A stretch of 39,179 bases of DNA from Verrucomicrobiota bacterium (GTDB taxonomy: Bacteria > Verrucomicrobiota > Verrucomicrobiia > Limisphaerales > JAEYXS01). Below are positions 26,895 through 35,926 of this stretch, piece after piece; within the stretch, counting starts at the first letter, position 1, and each line of letters starts with the position of its first letter. The DNA lies in contig JAURFH010000009.1 of NCBI GenBank assembly GCA_030834415.1, positions 1-39,179 of the forward strand. The letters are read 5' to 3'. Under the pieces are notes generated by a model. That model saw only the letters and a program-made list of their open reading frames with translations, had not been told where the DNA came from and did no database searches. Position numbers and translations under genes: made by a program.

Positions 26895-28339
26895 AAATCT
26901 TGCTCGCGAGCAGCGAAGTCCATCCGTTCTCCAAGACCGGTGGGCTGGCCGACATGGTCGGCGCCTTGGCCAAGACCATGGCGCGCCTCGGTCATCAGGT
27001 CGGTCTGGTGACCCCGCTGTATCGTGGCATCGCTGAGAAGCACAAGGGGCTGCGGCCCTTTGACTGGAAACTCGACCTGCCACTCGGCGATCACGTGGTT
27101 TCCGGCAGCGTGCAAATCCTGCAACCGGAGCCGAACCTCACCATCTATTTCATCGACCAGCCCGCTTTCTTCCAGCGGGCTTCGTTGTATCAGGAGGGCG
27201 CGCATGACTTCGCGGACAATGACCAGCGCTTCATCTTTTTTAGCAAAGCAGTCGTCAACCTCGCTCTCTATCTGCCATGGAAACCGGAGCTGGTACATAT
27301 CCATGACTGGCAAGTAGGGTTGGTGCCCATGCTTTTGCAGGCAGAAGCCGCCAAGGCTGCCACCGGCAAGCCGCCAGCCACGTGCCTGACCATCCATAAT
27401 CTCGCCTACCAAGGTGTCTTCCCGGCGGACTCCTTCTGGCTGACCAATGCGCCCTTTGCCTATTTCAATCCGGGCGGCGCTGAATTCTGGGGTTCGCTGA
27501 ATTGCTTGAAAGCGGCCATCGCCTTCTCGGATTACATCACCACAGTCAGTCCGCGTTACGCCCGCGAGATCACGACGGAAGAATTCGGCTGCGGGCTCGA
27601 TGGGCTCCTGCGTTCCCGCAAGGACAAGCTTGCCGGAATCCTGAACGGCGTGGACTACGACGAGTGGAACACCACGCACAATCCGAGTCTCGTTTCCGCT
27701 TTTTCTGCTGAAGACCTCGCGGCCAAGACGGCGAACAAACTCGCGTTGCAAGAGCAGCTGGGATTACCTGTGCGCGCGGACGTGCCCATGTTCGGCACCG
27801 TCTCCCGACTGGCGGATCAGAAGGGCATGGATATCCAACTCGGGGCTCTCGAAGAGATGCTGGCGGCGGATATGCAATTCGTCCTGCTCGGCAGCGGCAG
27901 TCCCGCGATGGAAAACGCCTTCCGCGATCTCGCCCGTCGTCACGCCGGCAAAGTCGGCATCAAAATCGGTTACGACCATGTTCTCGCCCATCGCATCGAG
28001 GCTGCTTGTGATTTCTTCCTGATGCCTTCCAAGTTCGAGCCCTGCGGCCTGAACCAGATGTACAGCCTCCGCTACGGCACCATCCCGGTAGTTCGCGCGG
28101 TCGGTGGTTTGGATGATTCCGTCATCGACGCTACGGAATCCAACGAGGAGGCGAACGGCATCAAACTCCACGAATACTCCGTGCGCGCTTTGGCCAAAGC
28201 CATCCGCAAAGCGCTCATCCTTTATAAGAACCCAGAGGCATTGCAGCACTTCCGCCAAAACGGCATGCAGGCGAACTTCTCCTGGGACCGCACCGCCGCT
28301 GAGTATCTCGAAGTGTATCAAGCCGCGATGGCGGGTTAA
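26891..28339 (+). CDS. glgA: glycogen/starch synthase, ADP-glucose type
   Basis: '[46 protein letters not shown]', '[30 protein letters not shown]'. 4-nt overlap with serS. Confidence 0.97.
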   Translation: [482 protein letters not shown]

Positions 28340-28518
28340 TTCACCTGACTGACTAACTGCCGGGCTTGCGCCTCCTTGGCGTCGAAAAATGCTTTTATTT
28401 GCGACTCGTTGATGGGCGGGTGCAGCAGCGGTTCCGATTTGCGGCAACCCATCCATGACAAGCCGGTCACAAGCCCGGCAGCCAGCATCAGGAGGGAGTA
28501 TAAGCGAGTGGCTCCCAT
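28336..28518 (-). CDS. 60-aa putative lipoprotein
   Basis: MGATRLYSLLMLAAGLVTGLSWMGCRKSEPLLHPPINESQIKAFFDAKEAQARQLVSQVN; lipobox-like cysteine; preceded by motif copy B. Convergent 4-nt overlap with glgA. Confidence 0.6.
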   Translation of the reverse strand: MGATRLYSLLMLAAGLVTGLSWMGCRKSEPLLHPPINESQIKAFFDAKEAQARQLVSQVN

Positions 28519-28543
28519 CTGTTTTCTTTCGCTGATTTCAATG

Positions 28544-28589
28544 GATAGACACCGGCGGAGGGAAATTTGTATGGTGGGAGAGAAAGAAA
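28544..28589 (-). promoter_or_regulatory. copy B of the 46-bp motif
   Basis: Minus strand TTTCTTTC-N8-CATACAAATTTCCC-N6-GGTGTCTATC, 25 nt upstream of ATG 28518. Confidence 0.6.
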
Positions 28590-28590
28590 A

Positions 28591-28697
28591 TGGAGCGCGG
28601 GCTTTAGCCCGCTTCAACTCACGTAACTAAAGGCAATCTTTAGTTTTCCAAGCTGCCTTGGAATCTGAAATTGAAGCGGCATAAATGCCGCGCTCCA
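28591..28697. repeat. REP/MITE-like composite palindromic intergenic element
   Basis: Ends TGGAGCGCGG.../...CCGCGCTCCA; inner arms CCGCTTCAA / TTGAAGCGG; sub-hairpins GCGGGC-TTTA-GCCCGC, AACTAAAG-GCAAT-CTTTAGTT, TCCAAG-CTGC-CTTGGA, GCGGCAT-AA-ATGCCGC. Confidence 0.75.
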
Positions 28698-28702
28698 CCG
28701 GC

Positions 28703-29575
28703 CTACAGCTCCAGCGAGGTCATCCATGCAGTGTCGCCGAACTTGCTCTTGAATTTTTCGATGACGGCATCCGCAGCCGCTTTGTTCTCGAACACGGCAA
28801 AGGTTGTCGAGCCGCTGCCGGACATCATTGCGCGCATGGCTCCGTTGGCTTGGAGAAATTCCTGATACAGTTTCAGGATGGGATGTTTCTCTAGCACGGG
28901 GGCTTCGAGGGAGTTGTAGAACTGGGTGACCGCAGCTTTCGTATCCGTACCGTTCAAGGCATCCACCAGTTCTTGAGCACGACCGGCGCGGCCGTTCAGG
29001 TCTTCAGGGAAGCGGGCGAGGTTTTGATAGGCCCAAGGCGTGGAGACGCCGAAGCCGGGATGGATGAGGAATAGTCCGCGCCCCTTGAGCGTAGGGAAGG
29101 GAGGCAGGGCCTGGACCTTCTCGCCGCGTCCGACGGCTAATGCTGGGCCTTTTTGCAGAAAGAACGGGACATCAGAGCCCAAGGCGGCGGCGACTTCGTA
29201 GAGGCGGTTCTCCGGCAGGCGTCCGCCGAAGAGTTCATTCATACCCAAGAGCGTGATGGCGGCATTCCCGCTGCCACCGCCGAGACCGGCAGCCATGGGG
29301 ATGCGTTTCTCCAGATGAATCTTCACGCCATCGAACATCTTCGCATTCGTCAAAAATGCCGAGGCCGCGCGATGGACGAGATTGTTCGCGTCCACAGGGA
29401 GGCGATCATCACTGCAAGTTAGGATTACTCCGCGCCCGATCCGTTCAAACGTGAGGGTATCATGGAGCGGAATGGGGAGCATCACGGTCTCGAGTTCATG
29501 AAACCCGTCCTGGCGCTTACCCAGAATGTTCAGGATCAGGTTGATCTTGCAGTGCGATTGATAGGGCGGTGTCAT
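28703..29575 (-). CDS. ispE: 4-(cytidine 5'-diphospho)-2-C-methyl-D-erythritol kinase
   Basis: 'KINLILNILGKRQDGFHELETVMLPI', 'KRIPMAAGLGGGSGNAAITL', 'MMSGSGSTTFAVFENKAAADAV'. Start chosen at MTPPYQSHCKINL. Confidence 0.93.
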   Translation of the reverse strand: MTPPYQSHCKINLILNILGKRQDGFHELETVMLPIPLHDTLTFERIGRGVILTCSDDRLPVDANNLVHRAASAFLTNAKMFDGVKIHLEKRIPMAAGLGGGSGNAAITLLGMNELFGGRLPENRLYEVAAALGSDVPFFLQKGPALAVGRGEKVQALPPFPTLKGRGLFLIHPGFGVSTPWAYQNLARFPEDLNGRAGRAQELVDALNGTDTKAAVTQFYNSLEAPVLEKHPILKLYQEFLQANGAMRAMMSGSGSTTFAVFENKAAADAVIEKFKSKFGDTAWMTSLEL

Positions 29576-29580
29576 CCAGT

Positions 29581-29620
29581 AAAAAATAAAAACGGCGCCA
29601 ACAAGCAAATGTTGGCGCCG
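29581..29620 (-). terminator. rho-independent terminator downstream of the TIGR04073-like gene
   Basis: CGGCGCCAACA (29593-29603) / TGTTGGCGCCG (29610-29620), 11-bp stem, followed on the minus strand by TTTTTATTTTTTA. Confidence 0.85.
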
Positions 29621-29638
29621 GTCATTTGAAAAGCTTTT

Positions 29639-30163
29639 TTAGTAATCAAAGATGTGGAAACGGCTGCCCGGAACAAACGGGACCACATCACCCGAGCTGA
29701 AACCGATCTGGGTATCGGTAGCGAACATGCTGTCCGAGATCAGACCGGGCTTGAAATTCGTCGGATAGACCGGGTTCTCGGTCATGAAGTCGATGGACCA
29801 TACCTGCTTCTTCTGGTAGGGGCCACCGACGTAGATGTCCTCTTGGCCTTTGCTGTGCTTCATATAGAAGGCGTCGTATGTAGGAGTAGGGATAGGAAAG
29901 GTGGCGATCTCAACAGCACCAAGCACTGTGCGGGTCACGCTGCGGTTGATGCCCTTGATGAAGCCAGTGGTGTAGGCCTGATCCGGACCATACCACATGG
30001 CGGTCTGCTCCATAGAACGCCGCATATCACCCAAGCGGGTAAATTCCGTGGCATTATTGATGCCACGACCGAGTTTGCTAGAAGGGCCGGCGCAGCCGGT
30101 GGTCAAAGTGACTGCTACAGCCGCCGAAAACAACAGGGCCAATGGTTTGCGCATAGGTTTCAA
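29639..30163 (-). CDS. putative exosortase-associated lipoprotein, TIGR04073-like
   Basis: Lipobox 'VTLTTGCAGPSSKLGRGINNATEFTRLGDMRRSMEQTAMWYGPDQAYTTGFIKGINRSVTRTVLGAVEIATFPIPTPTYDAFY', which resembles my recollection of this family. Confidence 0.65.
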   Translation of the reverse strand: MKPMRKPLALLFSAAVAVTLTTGCAGPSSKLGRGINNATEFTRLGDMRRSMEQTAMWYGPDQAYTTGFIKGINRSVTRTVLGAVEIATFPIPTPTYDAFYMKHSKGQEDIYVGGPYQKKQVWSIDFMTENPVYPTNFKPGLISDSMFATDTQIGFSSGDVVPFVPGSRFHIFDY

Positions 30164-30288
30164 CGTGATTTCTAAGTGAACTTATTCAACCTAACACAAA
30201 CTTGTAAAGCAGCAATTCGCATACTTTTAGGAAACGGATTGACCTGCGGCGGCAGGGTGTCGTTCTCTGGCGGGAAGAAAGGATTCCC

Positions 30289-30594
30289 ATGCTGATTGTC
30301 CATGTCCACGTTCATGTGAAACCGGAGTGTGTTGAGGACTTTAAACAGGCCACGATCGAGAATGCCAACAATAGTGTGAAGGAGCCGGGAATCGCGCGCT
30401 TTGATGTTGTGCAGCAACAGGATAACCCGGCCAAATTCGTCCTCGTGGAGGTGTATCGGGATGCCGATGCGCCCGCCAAGCATAAGGAAACCGCCCACTA
30501 CGCCAAATGGCGGGATACGGTGGCCGATATGATGGCTGAAGCTCGCTCGAGTGTGAAATACAGCAATGTCTGCCCGGACGATGCCGGGTGGTGA
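30289..30594 (+). CDS. antibiotic biosynthesis monooxygenase (ABM) / LsrG-like protein
   Basis: '[72 protein letters not shown]'. Confidence 0.87.
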   Translation: MLIVHVHVHVKPECVEDFKQATIENANNSVKEPGIARFDVVQQQDNPAKFVLVEVYRDADAPAKHKETAHYAKWRDTVADMMAEARSSVKYSNVCPDDAGW

Positions 30595-30603
30595 GGTAAC
30601 GTT

Positions 30604-31761
30604 ATGACGCGCTTTGAGTTTGCCACAGCTACCCGGATCGTTTTCGGGGCGGGAGCTTTATCCGAAGCGGTCAAGGCTACCCAAGGGATGGGGCGGCGTG
30701 TGTTCTTGGTGACCGGCAGTCGGTTGGAGCGGGCGGAAAGGCTGGTCGGGCATTTGCGCGCAGTGGGATTGGAAGTGGTTATCGCCCAAGCGATCGGTGA
30801 GCCGACGACGGATTCCGTTCAGGCATTAACTGCCCAAGCGCGGGCTGAGAAGTGCGAGGTCGTTGTCGGCCTCGGTGGCGGGAGCGTTATCGATGCCGCC
30901 AAGGCGGTGAGCGGTCTCCTGACGAATGACGGGGACTTATTCGATTACTTGGAGGTGATCGGCAAGGCCCAGCCGCTGAAGCACCCGGCCGCGCCTTACA
31001 TCGCCATTCCGACCACAGCGGGCACCGGCGCCGAGGTGACCCGGAATGCGGTTTTGGGGTCCAAGGAGCATCGAGTGAAGGTGAGTTTGCGGAGTCCGCT
31101 GATGCTCCCGCGTCTGGCCATCGTGGATCCGGAGCTCACCTATGACTTGCCAGCGGATGTGACGGCTTACACCGGATTGGATGCGCTCACGCAGGTGATC
31201 GAGCCCTACGTCTGTACGAGGGCGAACCCGATGACAGATGGCTGGTGTGTGGAGGGGATCCGGCGTGTGGCGAGGTCATTGCGCAAGGCAGTGGAGCAGG
31301 GGAACGACACGGCGGCTCGTGAGGATATGGCGGTTGCGAGTCTCTTTGGAGGGCTTGCTTTGGCGAACGCTGGCCTTGGCGCCGTGCATGGTTTCGCTGC
31401 GCCTTTTGGGGGAATGTTTCCTGCACCGCATGGCGCGGTGTGTGCGGCTTTGTTGCCGCATGTGATGGCGGCGAATATCAGAGCGCTACGGGAACGCGCG
31501 GCAAGCAGCATCGCCTTGGAGCGCTACGAAGTGATCGGGCGCTTGCTCACCGGCAAGTCGCAGGCGACGGCTGAAGATGGTGTGCAGTGGGTGACTGAGT
31601 TAGTAGCTGAGTTGCAGGTGCCGAAGATCTCCAAGTATGGCTGTAAGGCAAAGGACGTGGAAGTGGTCGTCGAGAAAGCGGCCAAGGCCAGCAGCATGAA
31701 GGCGAATCCGATTGAGTTGGGCAAGGAGACGCTGGCGGAAGTGCTGAGTGCCGCTCTGTGA
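30604..31761 (+). CDS. iron-containing alcohol dehydrogenase
   Basis: 'FGAGAL', 'VVVGLGGGSVIDAAKAVSGLL', 'IPTTAGTGAEVTRNAVL', 'AVHGFAAPFGGMFPAPHGAVCAALLPHVM'. Confidence 0.93.
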   Translation: MTRFEFATATRIVFGAGALSEAVKATQGMGRRVFLVTGSRLERAERLVGHLRAVGLEVVIAQAIGEPTTDSVQALTAQARAEKCEVVVGLGGGSVIDAAKAVSGLLTNDGDLFDYLEVIGKAQPLKHPAAPYIAIPTTAGTGAEVTRNAVLGSKEHRVKVSLRSPLMLPRLAIVDPELTYDLPADVTAYTGLDALTQVIEPYVCTRANPMTDGWCVEGIRRVARSLRKAVEQGNDTAAREDMAVASLFGGLALANAGLGAVHGFAAPFGGMFPAPHGAVCAALLPHVMAANIRALRERAASSIALERYEVIGRLLTGKSQATAEDGVQWVTELVAELQVPKISKYGCKAKDVEVVVEKAAKASSMKANPIELGKETLAEVLSAAL

Positions 31762-31764
31762 TAC

Positions 31765-33795
31765 CTACCCCAAACTCGCCCGTATTCCCGCAAAGATCGA
31801 TTTCCCGGTTTCCACCGTTACCGGCTTCTTCGATTTCTCGCTCAGGTGTTCCACCAGATTTTCGGGCATCTCTTTCAGGAAGGATGACGGATGACACGGC
31901 ATCGGTTGACCGTAACGCTTGCGGGTGTCGCAATGACTCATCGAGAGGGTTTCTTGCGCGCGCGTGATGGCTACGTAAAAGAGGCGCCGCTCTTCATCCA
32001 ATGTGCCTTCCACCTTGCTGCGTGAGTGCGGCAGCAGGCCTTCCTCCATGCCCACGATGAATACATGCGGATACTCCAATCCCTTGCAGCTATGCATCGT
32101 GATGAGTGTTACCGCGTCGCCTTTCACTTCCTTGTCCTCGGCGCGCTCGGTGTCCAGCGTCATCTCCGCCATGAACTCCACGAGCCGGTCCTGCGGCTTC
32201 GGTGTGCCCGCCGGTGTCGTATCCAAGGTGGCGACGAGATCCGCGATGTTCTTCACCCGATTCTCCGCCGTCTCCGGATCCTTCTCCGACTTGCGCAAGT
32301 CATCCAGATAACCTGTCTCCGTCAGGAAACCGTTCGCCCAATTGCTCAACGACAGTGTGTCTTCGGATTCCAATGGCGCCCGGATCGTGTCGATGAATTT
32401 CAGAAATTCAAGGATGCTATCTTTGATGCGTGTGAGAAACGAATCCTGCACATCCGTGTGCCGCATCGCCGCGTACACCGAGCAGTTCCGCTCATGACTC
32501 ATCTCCAGCAGGCGCTGCATCGTTGTGTCGCTCAAGCCGCGCGCCGGCGTGTTCGCGATGCGCAACAGACTGATGTCATCGTGCGGATTGATGAACGTCT
32601 TGATGTACGCCATGAAATCCTTGATCTCGCGCCGGTCAAAGAAGCTCTGCCCGCCGATGAGATGATACCGCACACCCGCCTTGCGCAAGGCCGTCTCGAT
32701 GGGGCGGGATTGCAGATTCGTGCGAAACAGGATCGCGTGATGCACCCACGGGATTTGCCGTGTCATGCGGTTGAACTCGATCTGATTCACTATCTCCCGC
32801 GCCTCATCCTCATCGTTGGGATACTTGGCGATGGTGATCTTTTCACCCTGTCCTTTCTCGGACCAGAGCTGCTTGCCGCGCCGTTGCACGTTGTTCTTGA
32901 TGACCGCATTCGCGGCATCGAGAATCGTATTCGTGGAGCGGTAATTCTGCTCCAGCTTGATCACTTTCACCTCGGGGAAATGCTGCTCCAAGTTCAGGAG
33001 GTTCGCGACTTCCGCCCCGCGCCAGCCGTAGATGCTCTGGTCATCATCACCCACCACGCAGAAGTTCCGGTGCTCTTTCGTCAGGTGATGTACGAGCTGG
33101 AATTGCACGGCGTTCGTGTCCTGATACTCGTCCACCATCACATATTTGTATTTCGCACGACAGGCCTCCAGCGCATCCGGATGCTCCTCGAATAGTTGCA
33201 GCACTAACAGGATGAGGTCGTCGAAATCCACCGCGTTGCAAGCCTTCAAGGCCGTGTCGTATTGCCGCCGTACATGCAGGGCGAGGGCACGGACGCTTTC
33301 ATCTGCGAACAGTGTGGAATCTACGCCTCCGTTCTTGAACCGACTGAGCATCGAGAGGATCGCCCGCGGATCGGACTTCTCGCCCTTGGAGGAGAGCCGG
33401 CTCATGATCTTCTTGATCACGCCGATCTGCTCGCTCTCGCTGCAGATCACGAAGGTCTTCTTGTAGCCGAGCTTCTCGATGTGCTGACGCAAGATGCGTA
33501 CGCAGAGGGAGTGGAACGTGCAGATGGTCGGGCGCGGCGTCTTTTCCTCGCCTTTGCGGGCGCGTTGGGTCGGGACCAATTGATTAACGCGTTCTTGCAT
33601 CTCCCGCGCTGCCTTGTTTGTGAAAGTCACCGCCAGGATGTTGCCGGGATTCACTCCGCGATCGATCATGCTGGCGATCCGCACCGTGATGACCCGTGTC
33701 TTGCCGGTACCCGCCCCAGCCAAGATCAGCACCGGACCATGGATGGTGCGGACCGCTTCCCGTTGCTGGGGGTTGAGTGAACCAATATCGAACAT
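31765..33795 (-). CDS. UvrD/PcrA/Rep superfamily I ATP-dependent DNA helicase
   Basis: 'MFDIGSLNPQQREAVRTIHGPVLILAGAGTGKTRVIT', 'VMVDEYQDTNAVQFQLV', 'VVGDDDQSIYGWRGAE', 'LITMHSCKGLEYPHVFIVGMEEGLLPH'. The upstream extension to 35727 is antisense to the DEAD-box gene. Confidence 0.95.
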   Translation of the reverse strand: MFDIGSLNPQQREAVRTIHGPVLILAGAGTGKTRVITVRIASMIDRGVNPGNILAVTFTNKAAREMQERVNQLVPTQRARKGEEKTPRPTICTFHSLCVRILRQHIEKLGYKKTFVICSESEQIGVIKKIMSRLSSKGEKSDPRAILSMLSRFKNGGVDSTLFADESVRALALHVRRQYDTALKACNAVDFDDLILLVLQLFEEHPDALEACRAKYKYVMVDEYQDTNAVQFQLVHHLTKEHRNFCVVGDDDQSIYGWRGAEVANLLNLEQHFPEVKVIKLEQNYRSTNTILDAANAVIKNNVQRRGKQLWSEKGQGEKITIAKYPNDEDEAREIVNQIEFNRMTRQIPWVHHAILFRTNLQSRPIETALRKAGVRYHLIGGQSFFDRREIKDFMAYIKTFINPHDDISLLRIANTPARGLSDTTMQRLLEMSHERNCSVYAAMRHTDVQDSFLTRIKDSILEFLKFIDTIRAPLESEDTLSLSNWANGFLTETGYLDDLRKSEKDPETAENRVKNIADLVATLDTTPAGTPKPQDRLVEFMAEMTLDTERAEDKEVKGDAVTLITMHSCKGLEYPHVFIVGMEEGLLPHSRSKVEGTLDEERRLFYVAITRAQETLSMSHCDTRKRYGQPMPCHPSSFLKEMPENLVEHLSEKSKKPVTVETGKSIFAGIRASLG

Positions 33796-34005
33796 CGCGC
33801 GCGGCAGTGTAGGAGCGAGACCCACGAAGGCAAGCGAAGGGTTTCCTGTGAACCCAGAATCTCCGTAAACCCTTGTATCCAATCTTTCTGCTCTGCTGAT
33901 ACTGATGGCTGAAAGTGCCCGCCAAATCACTTTTTTTGCGCCATGCAGTCGCTTGTGGCTGCTGAATCCGCTTCCCTTTGTCCTATATTTTGCCCAAGGT
34001 GCGGA

Positions 34006-35610
34006 ATGAGTTTTACAGAGCTGGGTCTGTCCAGCGCGGTGATGGAAGGCGTCAAGGCCATGGGTTATGTCGAACCGACCCCCATTCAGTTGTGCGCCAT
34101 TCCCTTGATTTTGGCCGGTAAAGACGTGATTGGCAGTGCCCAGACGGGCACTGGCAAGACGGCTGCCTTTGCCTTGCCCATCCTTTCCAAACTGGACAAA
34201 ACCGCCCCGGCACCACGCGTGCTGGTGCTGGAACCCACCCGCGAACTGGCCGCCCAGGTGGAGACTTCCTTCCGTGATTTCTCCCGGTTCACCGATCTGC
34301 GTACCGTCGTCATCTTCGGCGGTGTCGGTTATGGCAAGCAGATGGATCAGTTGAAGCGCGGCGTGGATATCTTGGTTGCCACGCCCGGCCGGCTTATCGA
34401 TTACTTGAACCGCGGCACCATCCGCCTTGATCAGGTGCAACACCTCGTTCTCGACGAAGCGGACCGCATGCTGGACATGGGCTTCCTGCCGGATGTCCGC
34501 CGCATCGTTGAGCGTTGCCCCAAGCAGCGTCAGACCTGCCTGTTCTCCGCGACGATCCCGCCGGATATCGACGCCCTCATCAAGTGGGCCATGCAGAAGC
34601 CCGAGGTCGTCGAGATTGGTGCGCGCCGCACTCCGGCCACCACCGTCAAGCACGCCATTTTCCCCGTCGCGGATAATCAGAAGACCGATCTGCTCCAGGC
34701 TCTTCTTGACCAGATCAACTACGATTCCGTCATCATCTTCTGCCGTACCCGCCATCGCGCGGACCGCATCGCGAAGTTCCTTTCCAGCCACCGCCATGCG
34801 GTCGCTACGCTCCACTCGGACCGCACCCAGCGTCAGCGTGAAGATGCCTTGAAAGGCTTTCGTGATGGCCGTTACGACGTGCTCGTCGCCACGGACATCG
34901 CTGCGCGTGGTATCGACGTGCCGGAGGTCAGCCATGTCATCAATTTTGACGTGCCACTCCACGCGGAGGATTACGTGCATCGCATCGGCCGCACTGGTCG
35001 TGCCCAGGCTACGGGCGATGCCTTCACCATCATGATCGCCGAGGAGCGTGGCCAAGTCCGTGACATCGAGAAGTTCATCGGTCAGAAGATCGCCCGTGAA
35101 CAGCTCACGGACTTTCCGTATGCCCCTAGCGCCGCCTTTGATGAGATTCGCCCCGGCGAAGTGGTGAAGCCGAAGCCGCGTCAGCAACAGCAACGCCGTC
35201 AGCAGCAAAATCGTCCCCCGCAGCCACCACAGCCACAGCGCAACCGCCCGCCGCAAGGGCAGGGGCAGGGACAGCCGAACCGCGGCCCGCGTCCGCATCA
35301 GGGTAATCGCCCGCCGCAAGGCAACCGGCCGCCCCAGCAAAATCGTGGCCCGCGCCCGGGCCCTTCGGAACCCAACGGCAACCGCGAAGGCGCCAATGAA
35401 CGTCCGCCCATCCACAAGTGGCTCGCCCAGCGCAATCCGGCGGCGAATATGGGCAAGATTTACGGTGGCCCGCTCCCGAGCCAGGCCAAGCCTGGCAAAC
35501 GCGGCAAGCGTCGCCATGGGCAAGGGCAGGGGGGTGGCGGTGGCGGCCAGCGCCGCTTCGGCAATCAATCCGGCGGGCAGAGAAGTCTCCCGCCCGGCCG
35601 CAGCTGGTAA
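34006..35610 (+). CDS. DEAD-box RNA helicase, RhlE-like, with Q/P/R-rich disordered C-terminal tail
   Basis: 'GYVEPTPIQLCAIPLILAGKDVIGSAQTGTGKTAAFALPIL', 'VLDEADRMLDMGF', 'FSATIP', 'YVHRIGRTGRA'. Confidence 0.95.
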   Translation: MSFTELGLSSAVMEGVKAMGYVEPTPIQLCAIPLILAGKDVIGSAQTGTGKTAAFALPILSKLDKTAPAPRVLVLEPTRELAAQVETSFRDFSRFTDLRTVVIFGGVGYGKQMDQLKRGVDILVATPGRLIDYLNRGTIRLDQVQHLVLDEADRMLDMGFLPDVRRIVERCPKQRQTCLFSATIPPDIDALIKWAMQKPEVVEIGARRTPATTVKHAIFPVADNQKTDLLQALLDQINYDSVIIFCRTRHRADRIAKFLSSHRHAVATLHSDRTQRQREDALKGFRDGRYDVLVATDIAARGIDVPEVSHVINFDVPLHAEDYVHRIGRTGRAQATGDAFTIMIAEERGQVRDIEKFIGQKIAREQLTDFPYAPSAAFDEIRPGEVVKPKPRQQQQRRQQQNRPPQPPQPQRNRPPQGQGQGQPNRGPRPHQGNRPPQGNRPPQQNRGPRPGPSEPNGNREGANERPPIHKWLAQRNPAANMGKIYGGPLPSQAKPGKRGKRRHGQGQGGGGGGQRRFGNQSGGQRSLPPGRSW

Positions 35611-35698
35611 GCCTGCGGAGCCAGATCGTTTAGTTCCGGGTACCCACGTGCAGACGCGATGAGTGAGCTTCGATCTCGCACCTATGAGATTCGGGTGT

Positions 35699-35738
35699 CT
35701 CCCGGGCGCGACGGCTTTTTCTGCCATCCGCCCGGGAG
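35699..35738. repeat. 10-bp inverted repeat CTCCCGGGCG-N20-CGCCCGGGAG downstream of the DEAD-box gene
   Basis: Perfect 10-bp arms (35699-35708 / 35729-35738); no canonical U-tract. Confidence 0.45.
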
Positions 35739-35902
35739 TCCCCCCCCACCGGCCTCCCTCGTTTCTCTGACCTCCATGGCCTTCATTCGCGCACCATCAT
35801 AGGGAGGGGGGTAGGACATCCGCTGTCCATGGTCCCTTTTTTCTAAAAATAATTTTCAAACCCTAACCCGTTGATGGTTAATTTGTTTTGCTGAAATTGG
35901 CC

Positions 35903-35925
35903 TTAAGGTCTGAAAATCACCTTAA
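35903..35925. promoter_or_regulatory. inverted repeat TTAAGGT-N9-ACCTTAA
   Basis: Perfect 7-bp arms in an AT-rich intergenic region upstream of the S1 protein gene. Confidence 0.45.
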
Positions 35926-35926
35926 A

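Noticed and set aside
25581-27083. 500-aa minus-strand ORF
   Set aside because: Antisense to serS and the glgA 5' end; shadow ORF due to codon bias.
33796-35727. ~640-codon upstream extension of the minus-strand UvrD ORF (listed as 1320 aa)
   Set aside because: Entirely antisense to, or upstream of, the clear DEAD-box helicase CDS. Helicase homology begins at MFDIGSLNPQQREAV (33795), and the extension is Arg/Leu/Ala-rich low-information sequence.
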